This document shows positions 19,845 to 27,409 of a stretch of 64,000 bases of DNA, piece by piece. Each line of letters opens with the position of its first letter. Positions within the stretch are counted from its first letter, which is position 1. Position numbers and translations under genes: made by a program. The notes beneath the pieces were generated by a model that was not told the DNA's origin, searched no databases, and saw only the letters and a program-made list of their open reading frames with translations. The stretch is from Faecalitalea sp. UBA4312 (lineage in GTDB: Bacteria > Bacillota_I > Bacilli_A > Erysipelotrichales > Erysipelotrichaceae). The DNA lies in NCBI GenBank assembly GCA_002394635.1, contig DGUK01000015.1, forward strand, positions 16,340 to 80,339, given 5' to 3'.

Positions 19845-19940
19845 TTAAACGACTTTAGCCCTTTGTGGATTGCCCTTAGGGAGAACTTTTATCAGCTGTG
19901 CCACATCAATCTTATTTCTTAAAAACAGTCTAATATTTAC
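19845..19940 (-). pseudogene. short open remnant without a start codon
   Basis: Between the ilvA and ileS terminators the minus strand has a 31-codon frame from a TAA to a TAA with no ATG, GTG or TTG at its head. It contains NKIDVAQLIKVLPKGNPQRA, which looks protein-like rather than random. It may be the tail of a lost gene or mobile-element protein. I do not recognise the family, and the call is weak. Confidence 0.25.
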
Positions 19941-19948
19941 TTAAAAAC

Positions 19949-19985
19949 AAAAAAAGGCAACCACATATTTCTGTGATTACCTTAT
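19949..19985 (-). terminator. ileS terminator
   Basis: Minus-strand AAGGTAATCACA (19983-19972) pairs with TGTGGTTGCCTT (19965-19954) through two wobbles, followed by a run of seven T's, about 30 nt after the ileS stop. Confidence 0.8.
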
Positions 19986-20011
19986 TTCTTAACTTAATGA
20001 TAATACTTTAA

Positions 20012-22741
20012 TTATCGATTTCGGATCATCTGCATAACAGAGAAACAACGATCGCACAAACCATCTTCATTGGTTGTTTCCGTCATATTCCAGCACCGAG
20101 GACATACATGTCCATCTGCTTTCTCTACAACAACTTCCGGACCTTCTTCAACAAACGTCACTTTTGAAACAATTAGCCATTGTGCCGGGTTCTTTAACAG
20201 CTTATCACAAGCCGCTTTAGTTTCCACATCTAGATTTAACGCAACCTGTGCTTCTAATGCCTTACCAATCATATTATCCTTACGGGCGTCTTCCAGTGCT
20301 TTTAAGACCTTTTTACGCATTCCGAATAATAGATCCATTTCTTTCAACAATCCTTCTGTATCGAAGTTTAAAGGTACTTCTGGGAAGCTTTCCAGATGAA
20401 TGGATGTTTCATTCCACTTCATATAATCGTTTACTTCTTCACAAGTATGGCAAAGGATCGGTGCCCACAATTTCGTCAACACTTCACACGCTGTATACAG
20501 AACTGTCTGTACCTGGCGACGCTGATTATCATCCTGATCATCACAATATAAAATATCTTTGGTGTAATCCAGATAGTATGCGGACAGATCATTGGTCATT
20601 AAAGTTGATAAGGTTGTAACGACATCCGCAAAACGATATTCCTTATAAGCCAGTTTTACTTCATCGATTACATCATGCAGTTTAACAATCATGTACTGAT
20701 TGATTGGATCCAACGATTCAATAGGCAGACATTCATCTTTATTAAAAGATTGGTTGTCCAGGTTAGCCATACAGAAACGGATCGTATTACGAACCTTACG
20801 ATAGTTATCACTTACTTGTTTTAAAATCTTTTTCCCCATGGATACATCGGCCTGATAATCAACGGAACAAGCCCATAAACGCAAGATATCCGCACCATAC
20901 TTCTTTGTGATTTCCGCAGGTGCTACCGCATTCCATTGCGATTTTGACATCTTGACACCCTTTTCATCCATAACAAAACCATGAGATAAACACTGTTTAT
21001 ATGGAGATCGACCATGAACTGCCGTGCCGACGATCAACGAAGAGTTGAACCATCCACGATACTGATCCGAACCCTCAAAATAGAGATCAGCCGGATACCC
21101 TAATCCACGTGCGATCATAGCACCTGTATGGGAAGACCCAGAGTCAAACCACACATCCATCGTATCTGTTTCTTTTGTATATTTACCGTTAGGAGAATGT
21201 TCGGAAACATACCCATCCGGCAAAAGATCCTTTGCTTCTCTTTCAAACCATACATTTGATCCATATTCTGCAAACAACGCAGCTACATGATCGAAGATTT
21301 CCTTTTCCATCAACGGGGTTCCATCTTCTCCGTAAATGATTGGAATTGGTACACCCCATGCCCTCTGACGAGAAATACACCAGTCATCACGATCTGCAAT
21401 CATATTATGAAGACGTTGTTGTCCCCAGGAAGGAATCCATTCCACCGCATCAATTTCATCCAGAAGTTTTTGACGAATCTTATCAATAGAGGCAAACCAT
21501 TGGGTTGTAGCACGATAGATAATTGGTTTTTTTGTACGCCAGTCATGTGGATATGCATGTGTCAACCATTCCATCTTTAATAACAAGCCCATTTCATCCA
21601 GCTTTAATGTAACTGTTTTATTGGCATCAAAAACGTATTGTCCCTGCAACCAATCACCGGCCAGTTCTGTCATACGTCCTTGATCATCAACGTTATTAAA
21701 TACTTCCATTCCGTATTTGCGGATCGTATAGAAGTCATCAGCGCCAAAAGCACTGGCAGTATGAACACAACCTGTACCTGCCTCTGCCGTAACATAGTCT
21801 GCCATCATCACAAATCCATCCCGATCTACATCATCTGCATACAAAGGATGGGCATATGTAATAAACTCAAGTTCTTTTCCCTTAAATGTCTTTTCAACAG
21901 TATAAGATTCACAGCCAAACTGTGGAAGCAAATTGTCAACCAATTCTTCCAGGACAATTAGTTTTCCTTTGTCTGAATTTACCAGCGCATATGTCATACG
22001 CGGATTTAAACAGATACCCTGGTTGGCTGGAACTGTCCATGGCGTCGTTGTCCAAATGACAAAATATGTATCATTATCAAGAATTCCCTTACCATCCTTA
22101 ACCTTAAACTTCACATAGATGGTCGGTGTCTTCATATCTTTATATTCTACTTCTGCTTCCGCAAGGGCTGTTTCACTGCTTGGAGACCAGTAAACAGGTT
22201 TTAATCCCTTGTAGATGAGACCTTCCAAGGCCATTTTACCAAAAACTTCAATTTGTTTTGCTTCAAAATCCTTTGTCAAAGTAATATATGGATGATCATA
22301 ATCCCCAACAGACCCTAATGACAGAAAGCCCTTCTTTTGTTTTTCAACCTGTTCCAACGCATAATCATTACAAATCTTGCGAAACTGGGCAATTCCCATT
22401 TTTTTACGATCATATCCTGCTTTTGTAACCGCTGTTTCAATTGGCAATCCATGCGTATCCCATCCTGGGATATAATCGATTCGGTATCCATCCATGAAAT
22501 GTGAACGATTAATAACATCCTTTAAAACCTTGTTCAGCGCATGACCTAAATGAATATCTCCATTGGCATACGGAGGCCCATCATGCAGAACAAAAGGTGT
22601 AGCATCTTCTCTTTGCGCCTGCATCTGATGATACAGATCCATATCTTTCCAGCGTTTCTGGATTCCCGGTTCTTTCTTTGTCAGATTTCCACGCATCTCA
22701 AACTGCGTTTTCGGCATGTGCAATGTGTCTTTGTAATCCAT
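20012..22741 (-). CDS. ileS: isoleucyl-tRNA synthetase
   Basis: Class I synthetase charging tRNA-Ile, with editing of Val-tRNA. The 909-aa protein has the HIGH box as HLGH (64-67) in NGDIHLGHALN, the CP1 editing domain (about 190-390), KMSKS in GVKMSKSQW, the anticodon-binding domain, and a C-terminal zinc finger with CPRCW and CDRC. This is the classic bacterial type rather than the IleS2 mupirocin-resistant type. AGGAG lies 8 nt upstream of the ATG. A T-box leader with an Ile specifier controls it. Confidence 0.97.
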   Translation of the reverse strand: MDYKDTLHMPKTQFEMRGNLTKKEPGIQKRWKDMDLYHQMQAQREDATPFVLHDGPPYANGDIHLGHALNKVLKDVINRSHFMDGYRIDYIPGWDTHGLPIETAVTKAGYDRKKMGIAQFRKICNDYALEQVEKQKKGFLSLGSVGDYDHPYITLTKDFEAKQIEVFGKMALEGLIYKGLKPVYWSPSSETALAEAEVEYKDMKTPTIYVKFKVKDGKGILDNDTYFVIWTTTPWTVPANQGICLNPRMTYALVNSDKGKLIVLEELVDNLLPQFGCESYTVEKTFKGKELEFITYAHPLYADDVDRDGFVMMADYVTAEAGTGCVHTASAFGADDFYTIRKYGMEVFNNVDDQGRMTELAGDWLQGQYVFDANKTVTLKLDEMGLLLKMEWLTHAYPHDWRTKKPIIYRATTQWFASIDKIRQKLLDEIDAVEWIPSWGQQRLHNMIADRDDWCISRQRAWGVPIPIIYGEDGTPLMEKEIFDHVAALFAEYGSNVWFEREAKDLLPDGYVSEHSPNGKYTKETDTMDVWFDSGSSHTGAMIARGLGYPADLYFEGSDQYRGWFNSSLIVGTAVHGRSPYKQCLSHGFVMDEKGVKMSKSQWNAVAPAEITKKYGADILRLWACSVDYQADVSMGKKILKQVSDNYRKVRNTIRFCMANLDNQSFNKDECLPIESLDPINQYMIVKLHDVIDEVKLAYKEYRFADVVTTLSTLMTNDLSAYYLDYTKDILYCDDQDDNQRRQVQTVLYTACEVLTKLWAPILCHTCEEVNDYMKWNETSIHLESFPEVPLNFDTEGLLKEMDLLFGMRKKVLKALEDARKDNMIGKALEAQVALNLDVETKAACDKLLKNPAQWLIVSKVTFVEEGPEVVVEKADGHVCPRCWNMTETTNEDGLCDRCFSVMQMIRNR

Positions 22742-22761
22742 CTTCTTTGTCTCCTTCCATA

Positions 22762-22985
22762 AAAAAAACGTCCTTGTCTAAGGACGCTAACACGCGGTAC
22801 CACCTTAGTTTACATAAACTTTATGTACACCTCAAACGAATAACGGTTCGCCGCCGGATCAGCTTACTATGTTCAGCTAATCAGCTCTAAAGTGATATTA
22901 CCATGAATATCTATACAGCTTTTCACCCAACCGCTGCTCTCTAGCTAGAATCTTCATCATAACGTGTCTTTGTCTTTGCTTATAT
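22762..22985 (-). promoter_or_regulatory. T-box leader of ileS (Ile specifier AUC)
   Basis: The minus strand carries stem I (AGAGAGC, GGTTGGGTGAAAAGC), the specifier loop AATATCACTTTAGAGC with ATC at 22896-22894, the antiterminator GGTGGTACCGCG and the terminator gcgtccttag/ctaaggacg with eight T's. The 5' end overlaps the last codons of ylmH, and I did not find a clear promoter of its own. Confidence 0.94.
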
Positions 22986-23729
22986 AAACTTCTTAACTTG
23001 TAATACGAGTCGATCTTTTTTTGTAGTGTGGCTGACCTCAATAAACTGAAACCGTCCAACACCCCGAATCGAAACAAAATCATTATTACATAATTGGCAG
23101 TTTTGTTCAAGAACTACATCATTAACTTTTATCAGGCCCTGATTGATCATAGTAGCAGATTGGGAACGTGAACAATGTTTTAATGCGCTGACAATAGCAT
23201 CTACACGAAGACTAGCAACACCAACATTGATGATCTCGTATCCCAAATAATGAATTTGAGCATCATTATCTAAAGAAAACGATACATGGCATCGGCCAAT
23301 CTGAAACAAATTGGATTGGATAAATTCGCTTAAATTCTTTTTGCAGATTATGTAGATCTTGTCTTGATCGACTATCAGATCCCCGATCCTGTTTCTTTCA
23401 ATCCCTAGATGCATCAATGCCCCCAGCAAATCCCTATGAGTTAATACTTTATATCGTGAGTCGTACGATGCAGAAAGTATGTCTACATCAAAAGCAGGAG
23501 TCATTTCAAATGGAGATACGAAAGCAACTTGCCTTTGGGCTTGTGCATACCCACCATAATAAGAAACGAACATATCTTTTGGTATAATCTGATCTAGAAT
23601 ACGAACTTCTACAGGTGTCAAAAAAAAGGTCAGAAACGGTTTATTTCTGACTTTAGAACTATATAGCTGATCTTTGATCTTCGATAAAAACGCTTCCTGA
23701 CCTTTAATATTCATTTGATTATTCTTCAT
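22980..23729 (-). CDS. ylmH: YlmH-like S4-domain RNA-binding protein
   Basis: Cytoplasmic RNA-binding protein. In B. subtilis, YlmH acts in ribosome-associated quality control and sits beside cell-division genes. The 249-aa protein has a structured N-terminal region with PFLTFFLTPVEVRI and YGGYAQAQRQVAFVSP (about 30-82) and a C-terminal S4 domain (about 175-249: LRVDAIVSALKHCSRSQSA, then GLIKVNDVV). A TTG at 23732 and ATG at 23729 are adjacent, and I chose the ATG. It overlaps the sepF stop by 11 nt. Order sepF-ylmH-ileS matches the Gram-positive division cluster, minus ylmG and divIVA. Confidence 0.88.
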   Translation of the reverse strand: MKNNQMNIKGQEAFLSKIKDQLYSSKVRNKPFLTFFLTPVEVRILDQIIPKDMFVSYYGGYAQAQRQVAFVSPFEMTPAFDVDILSASYDSRYKVLTHRDLLGALMHLGIERNRIGDLIVDQDKIYIICKKNLSEFIQSNLFQIGRCHVSFSLDNDAQIHYLGYEIINVGVASLRVDAIVSALKHCSRSQSATMINQGLIKVNDVVLEQNCQLCNNDFVSIRGVGRFQFIEVSHTTKKDRLVLQVKKFI

Positions 23730-24168
23730 CAAAATCGTCAGGATCGCCTAATGAAATAGTTCCTGTTACACCAATCTGAGCTGGTGAACATAAAATTACA
23801 TTCTGGCCAATCTTCTGGATTTTTCCGTCTAATGCGAAAACAACACCTGTTAAGAAGTCGATTGTACGTTGTGCATAATCACGATCTAATTTATGCAGAT
23901 TAACAACAACAGCACGACCTTCTTTTAAACGCATGCCTACTTCTTCAACTTCTCCGAAGCCTCTAGGTTCAAATAATACCATTTTTGTAGATGCGCTCAA
24001 TGCAGCAGTATTTGTACGTGCTGCAGGTCTTTCATAACGACTCTGTGGTTCTTGTTCAGATGCAGCAGCAGGTTCCGTAGCAGTCACTACTTCTTCCTCT
24101 TCACCAACGTAATCTTCATCCTCATCAATTGGGTTTACGAAGTCCTTTACCTTATCCATAAAACTCAT
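23719..24168 (-). CDS. sepF: cell division protein SepF
   Basis: FtsZ-binding, membrane-associated protein that bundles FtsZ and anchors the Z-ring. The 149-aa protein has an N-terminal amphipathic stretch (FMDKVKDFV), an acidic variable linker (about 15-60) and the conserved SepF domain (VVNLHKLDRDYAQRTIDFLTG region, about 80-140). GGAGG lies 8 nt upstream of the ATG. It heads the sepF-ylmH pair. Confidence 0.95.
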   Translation of the reverse strand: MSFMDKVKDFVNPIDEDEDYVGEEEEVVTATEPAAASEQEPQSRYERPAARTNTAALSASTKMVLFEPRGFGEVEEVGMRLKEGRAVVVNLHKLDRDYAQRTIDFLTGVVFALDGKIQKIGQNVILCSPAQIGVTGTISLGDPDDFDEE

Positions 24169-24235
24169 AGGAAAACCTCCTTACTCGAAATTTATTATAG
24201 CATAGAAAATGAATTTGAAAAGATGTAAGTAGGAA

Positions 24236-24264
24236 AAAAAACAGAATAGATTGCTCTATTCTGT
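24236..24264 (-). terminator. hpf terminator overlapping its stop codon
   Basis: ACAGAATAGA (24241-24250) pairs perfectly with TCTATTCTGT (24255-24264) over a 4-nt loop, with a T run on the minus strand. The stem includes the hpf stop codon. Confidence 0.9.
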
Positions 24265-24780
24265 TTCAATTAAACCGTATCCGCCATCGTTTCTCCGATA
24301 GACCACCGCAATCTTCCCAGTTTCGTCATCTGTGTAAATGAAGAAATCGTGATCCAGTAATTCCATCTTCATGATTGCCTCATCCAAACTCATCTCCTGA
24401 GGCACGATCGACTTTGTTTTTACGACTTCATCGCCATAATCTTCATCTTCTGCTTCTGCCAAGAATGCTTCTGCCAACGATGTCTTATTTTTTCTCTGCA
24501 GACGTGTCTTCTGTCTTCGGATTTGATCTTCCAGCTTATCGATTGCAATATCGATAGCTGAATACATGTCATCCGAAACGACTTCGGCACGCAGGATTGC
24601 ATATTTGGTAGGAATTGTCACCTCTATTTTTTGTTTTGCTGGGTATTCCCGAATCAGTACTTTTGCCTCATCATTTTCATCAATGATGAAATACTTGTTC
24701 AGCACGTTCAATTTCTTATTGATCTTTTCCGAAATATCCGGTGTTACTATCACATTTTTTCCTACAATTTTAACCTTCAT
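24256..24780 (-). CDS. hpf: ribosome hibernation promoting factor, long form
   Basis: Binds the 30S subunit and drives formation of inactive 100S ribosome dimers in stationary phase. The 174-aa protein has the N-terminal Ribosomal_S30AE beta-alpha domain (about 1-100, MKVKIVGKNVIVTPDISEKI) and the C-terminal dimerisation domain (LDEAIMKMELLDHDFFIYTD, then YRRNDGGYGLIE) that defines the long form. ATG 24780 is supported by AGGAGG 8 nt upstream. The gene is monocistronic. Confidence 0.95.
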   Translation of the reverse strand: MKVKIVGKNVIVTPDISEKINKKLNVLNKYFIIDENDEAKVLIREYPAKQKIEVTIPTKYAILRAEVVSDDMYSAIDIAIDKLEDQIRRQKTRLQRKNKTSLAEAFLAEAEDEDYGDEVVKTKSIVPQEMSLDEAIMKMELLDHDFFIYTDDETGKIAVVYRRNDGGYGLIETE

Positions 24781-24928
24781 AATAGACACCTCCTAGTTAC
24801 TATTGTTAGCATTATTATATTCCTCATAGACCATATTGAACAGTTGCCAACCAATCTTGACACTTTACAATCCAACTTTTCCAGATGATTTGACATGATA
24901 TTCTATCATTTTTCTAATCTTTCTTTTA

Positions 24929-24937
24929 TGTTAAAAT
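24929..24937 (+). promoter_or_regulatory. extended -10 promoter giving a leaderless start for the YhcC-type gene
   Basis: TG (24929-24930), one base, then TAAAAT (24932-24937). The ATG at 24944 starts 6 nt after the -10 box, at the expected +1. A second possible promoter, TTGACA (24890-24895) with a 17-bp spacer and TCTAAT (24913-24918), would give a ~20-nt leader without a ribosome site. Confidence 0.55.
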
Positions 24938-24943
24938 ATCAAC

Positions 24944-25888
24944 ATGAACCCATTTCCGTATTCAGATGACAACAAACGATATTACACGATGAACTACTAT
25001 TTTAAACATAGCTTTGGTCGAAAAATTGCCAAAGTTCCTTTACATGCCGGTTTTACCTGCCCAAACCGAGATGGCACCAAAGGATACAATGGTTGTACGT
25101 TTTGTTCATCCAAAGGATCCGGTGATAGTATTCTCTTGTATGAAAGTACATTGCCTCAGCAATACGAGCAAGGTCTGGTACGAATGCATAATAAATGGCC
25201 GGATTGTCTAGGTTTTGCTTATTTTCAATCGTTTACCAATACATATGCCGACCTTGAAACACTAAAAAGAATCTATGATCCTTTTTATGAAATGGAAAAT
25301 GTGCATGGAATTGCGATAGCTACGAGACCTGACTGTCTCAGTCAGAATTCTATCGAGTATTTTGCCGAAAAAGCAGGACATAAAGAAACATGGATCGAAA
25401 TAGGATTACAAAGCGTTAACGATAAAACAATGGAGGCCTGTAATCGTCACCACACGACAGCTGAGGTATGGCAGACATTGGAAAAATTAAAAAAAACCCC
25501 TATTAAAACGTGTTTACATATTATTAATTCTCTGCCAGGTGAAACACAGGAAGATATGTTAGAAACAGCTCGGCAAGTCGCTGTTCATCATCCAACAGCC
25601 ATTAAGATCCATATGCTGCATCTAATCAAAGGTACCCAGATGGCACAGACCTATAAAAAACAGCCTTTTAAATTGATGAGCCGGGATGAATATGTGGATA
25701 CTGTCATCAAACAATTGGAAATTCTTCCGGAAGATATGATCATAGAAAGACTGACTGGAGATGGTCTGGCTCCAGAACTTATCGAACCTTTATGGACAAT
25801 CAAAAAAACCATCGTTTTGAATGAAATAGATAAAAAAATGGCCAGAGAGAATACCTGGCAATCTAAATATTATAAAAAAGAAGAGTGA
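24944..25888 (+). CDS. YhcC/YtqA-type radical SAM protein (TIGR01212 family)
   Basis: Radical SAM enzyme of uncharacterised or tRNA-modification-like function. The 314-aa protein begins MNPFPYSDDNKRYYTMNYYF as in the family. It has the unusual cluster motif with Cys in FTCPNRDGTKGYNGCTFC, that is C-x10-C-x2-C, which separates this family from canonical CxxxCxxC enzymes. GLQSVNDKTMEACNRHH and LHIINSLPGETQ follow. No Shine-Dalgarno precedes the ATG, though the N-terminus matches the family exactly. It is convergent with tyrS, and the two stop codons abut. Confidence 0.9.
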   Translation: MNPFPYSDDNKRYYTMNYYFKHSFGRKIAKVPLHAGFTCPNRDGTKGYNGCTFCSSKGSGDSILLYESTLPQQYEQGLVRMHNKWPDCLGFAYFQSFTNTYADLETLKRIYDPFYEMENVHGIAIATRPDCLSQNSIEYFAEKAGHKETWIEIGLQSVNDKTMEACNRHHTTAEVWQTLEKLKKTPIKTCLHIINSLPGETQEDMLETARQVAVHHPTAIKIHMLHLIKGTQMAQTYKKQPFKLMSRDEYVDTVIKQLEILPEDMIIERLTGDGLAPELIEPLWTIKKTIVLNEIDKKMARENTWQSKYYKKEE

Positions 25889-25901
25889 TCACTCTTCTTT
25901 T
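25876..25901. terminator. shared palindromic terminator of the radical SAM gene and tyrS
   Basis: A perfect 26-bp palindrome (AAAAGAAGAGTGA and its complement) whose dyad lies between 25888 and 25889, exactly between the two abutting TGA stop codons. Six T's follow on the minus side and four on the plus side, so it should serve both convergent genes. Confidence 0.85.
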
Positions 25902-27127
25902 AATGTAATACAATAGTATCTCTTTTTTCCGCGACGAATAATGACATTATTATCCACATAAGCATTCGCCTTCGTGATTATAGTTCTTGGATCTTTAACC
26001 TTTGTACCATTGATACTGATGGAATTTCCTTTGATCCATTCTCTGGCTTCTCTTTTACTGGAAGCAATGGAACAGTTTACCAAAACTTCCTCTAACATCA
26101 ATCCAGTCGTACAGTCAATTTTTTCCATATCTTTAACGGCATCTTTTCTCTGGGATTCATCCAGTTCATCCAATTGACCTCTGAATAGCGCATTGGTAAT
26201 CTTTAAAGCTGTATCCAAAGCTTCCTGGCCGTGCAAATCACGAACAACCTCTTCTGCCAATGCACGTTGCGCTGCACGTTTATGTGGTTCTTCTTTCAAA
26301 GAACATTCTAAAGCTTCAATCTGTTCCACACTCAAGAAAGTCAGTTTTTTCAAATACTCAATAACCTTGGTATCTTCTGTATTAAATAAGAATTGGTAAA
26401 GAGCATATGGACTGGTCTTTTCTGGATCCAGCCATACAGTTCCTGTTTCACTTTTTCCGAATTTTGTACCATCTGCTTTAGTGATCAATGGCATGGTCAA
26501 TCCATAACACTTTACATCAGCCCCGCATTTTTTTCGTATCAGTTCCAAACCACCAGTAATATTTCCCCATTGATCCTGTCCGCCAATCTGCATCGTACAG
26601 TTTTTAGTCTGATATAATTTTAAAAAATCAAGAGACTGGAGAATCATATAAGAGAACTCCGTATAGCTGATACCTGTTTCCAGACGCTTACGAACCGTTT
26701 CTTTTTTTAACATAAAAGAAACATTGAACAGTTTTCCATAATCTCTCAAAAAATCAATAATGGTTATATCCTTTGTCCAGTCCAGGTTGTTCACCATTTC
26801 AAAACCCCAAAGTTTTTGGATCTGGTTATATAATGCATGATAGTTGTGTTCCAGCAGTTCGGCAGTCAGCATCTGTCTCTCTCCTGTTGCTTTAGGATCA
26901 CCGATAAATCCTGTCGCTCCACCAACCAGCATGATTGGATGATGCCCATGCTGCTGTAAACGTTTTGCCATCAATAAAGAGGAATAATGTCCGATATGTA
27001 AGCTGTCTGCTGTTGGATCTGTTCCAATATAGAAAGTTACTTTATCGTTGTTGATCACATCTTCCACTTCCGGACTTGTGATATCATTGATCAATCCTCT
27101 CCACTTCAATTCATCAAATAATTTCAT
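25889..27127 (-). CDS. tyrS: tyrosyl-tRNA synthetase
   Basis: Class I synthetase charging tRNA-Tyr. The 412-aa protein has the HIGH box in ADSLHIGHYSSL (about 36-47), the tyrosine pocket GGQDQWGNITGG, the signature KFGKSETG (about 229-236) and a C-terminal S4 domain (about 345-410). The KFGKS form and length fit the main bacterial TyrS. GGGAGG lies 8 nt before the ATG, and a T-box with a Tyr specifier lies upstream. Confidence 0.97.
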   Translation of the reverse strand: MKLFDELKWRGLINDITSPEVEDVINNDKVTFYIGTDPTADSLHIGHYSSLLMAKRLQQHGHHPIMLVGGATGFIGDPKATGERQMLTAELLEHNYHALYNQIQKLWGFEMVNNLDWTKDITIIDFLRDYGKLFNVSFMLKKETVRKRLETGISYTEFSYMILQSLDFLKLYQTKNCTMQIGGQDQWGNITGGLELIRKKCGADVKCYGLTMPLITKADGTKFGKSETGTVWLDPEKTSPYALYQFLFNTEDTKVIEYLKKLTFLSVEQIEALECSLKEEPHKRAAQRALAEEVVRDLHGQEALDTALKITNALFRGQLDELDESQRKDAVKDMEKIDCTTGLMLEEVLVNCSIASSKREAREWIKGNSISINGTKVKDPRTIITKANAYVDNNVIIRRGKKRYYCITLKEE

Positions 27128-27144
27128 TTCGATATCCTCCCATA

Positions 27145-27345
27145 AAAAAAGTCCTTATTAAATAAGGACGAATGACCGCGGTACCACCTTACTTCATGTA
27201 AAAATACATGCACTCAATCCTTTAACGCAGGATGACGTCTTATAGAAGCTCCAAGGTGTACTCTACAGGCTCTGTTCGACTTTTCACCAACCAGTCGTTC
27301 TCTGATCCAGAATGATCTGTAGACTCTTTCTCTTCCTAGCCTTGC
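27145..27345 (-). promoter_or_regulatory. T-box leader of tyrS (Tyr specifier UAC)
   Basis: The minus strand has AGAGAACGACTGGTTGGTGAAAAG in stem I (split here by its AG and GGUUGGUG elements), specifier context GAGTACACCTTGGAGC with TAC at 27260-27258, GGTGGTACCGCG, and the terminator gtccttatttaataaggac followed by seven T's. It responds to uncharged tRNA-Tyr. Confidence 0.95.
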
Positions 27346-27349
27346 GTGA

Positions 27350-27378
27350 ATTATAACAGAATAAAGAATATACATCAA
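27350..27378 (-). promoter_or_regulatory. tyrS T-box promoter
   Basis: Minus-strand TTGATG (27378-27373), 17-bp spacer, TATAAT (27355-27350), immediately upstream of T-box stem I. Confidence 0.8.
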
Positions 27379-27380
27379 GA

Positions 27381-27409
27381 AAAAAGTAGTATCACAGGGA
27401 TACTACTTT
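27381..27409 (-). terminator. leuS terminator overlapping its stop codon
   Basis: AAAGTAGTATC (27383-27393) pairs with GATACTACTTT (27399-27409) over a 5-nt loop, followed on the minus strand by a T run. The leuS stop at 27403 is inside the stem. Confidence 0.88.

Noticed and set aside
24890-24918. TTGACA-17-TCTAAT as the sole promoter of the yhcC-like gene
   Set aside because: Kept only as an alternative. It would leave a leader with no ribosome site, whereas the extended -10 at 24929-24937 places +1 at the ATG.
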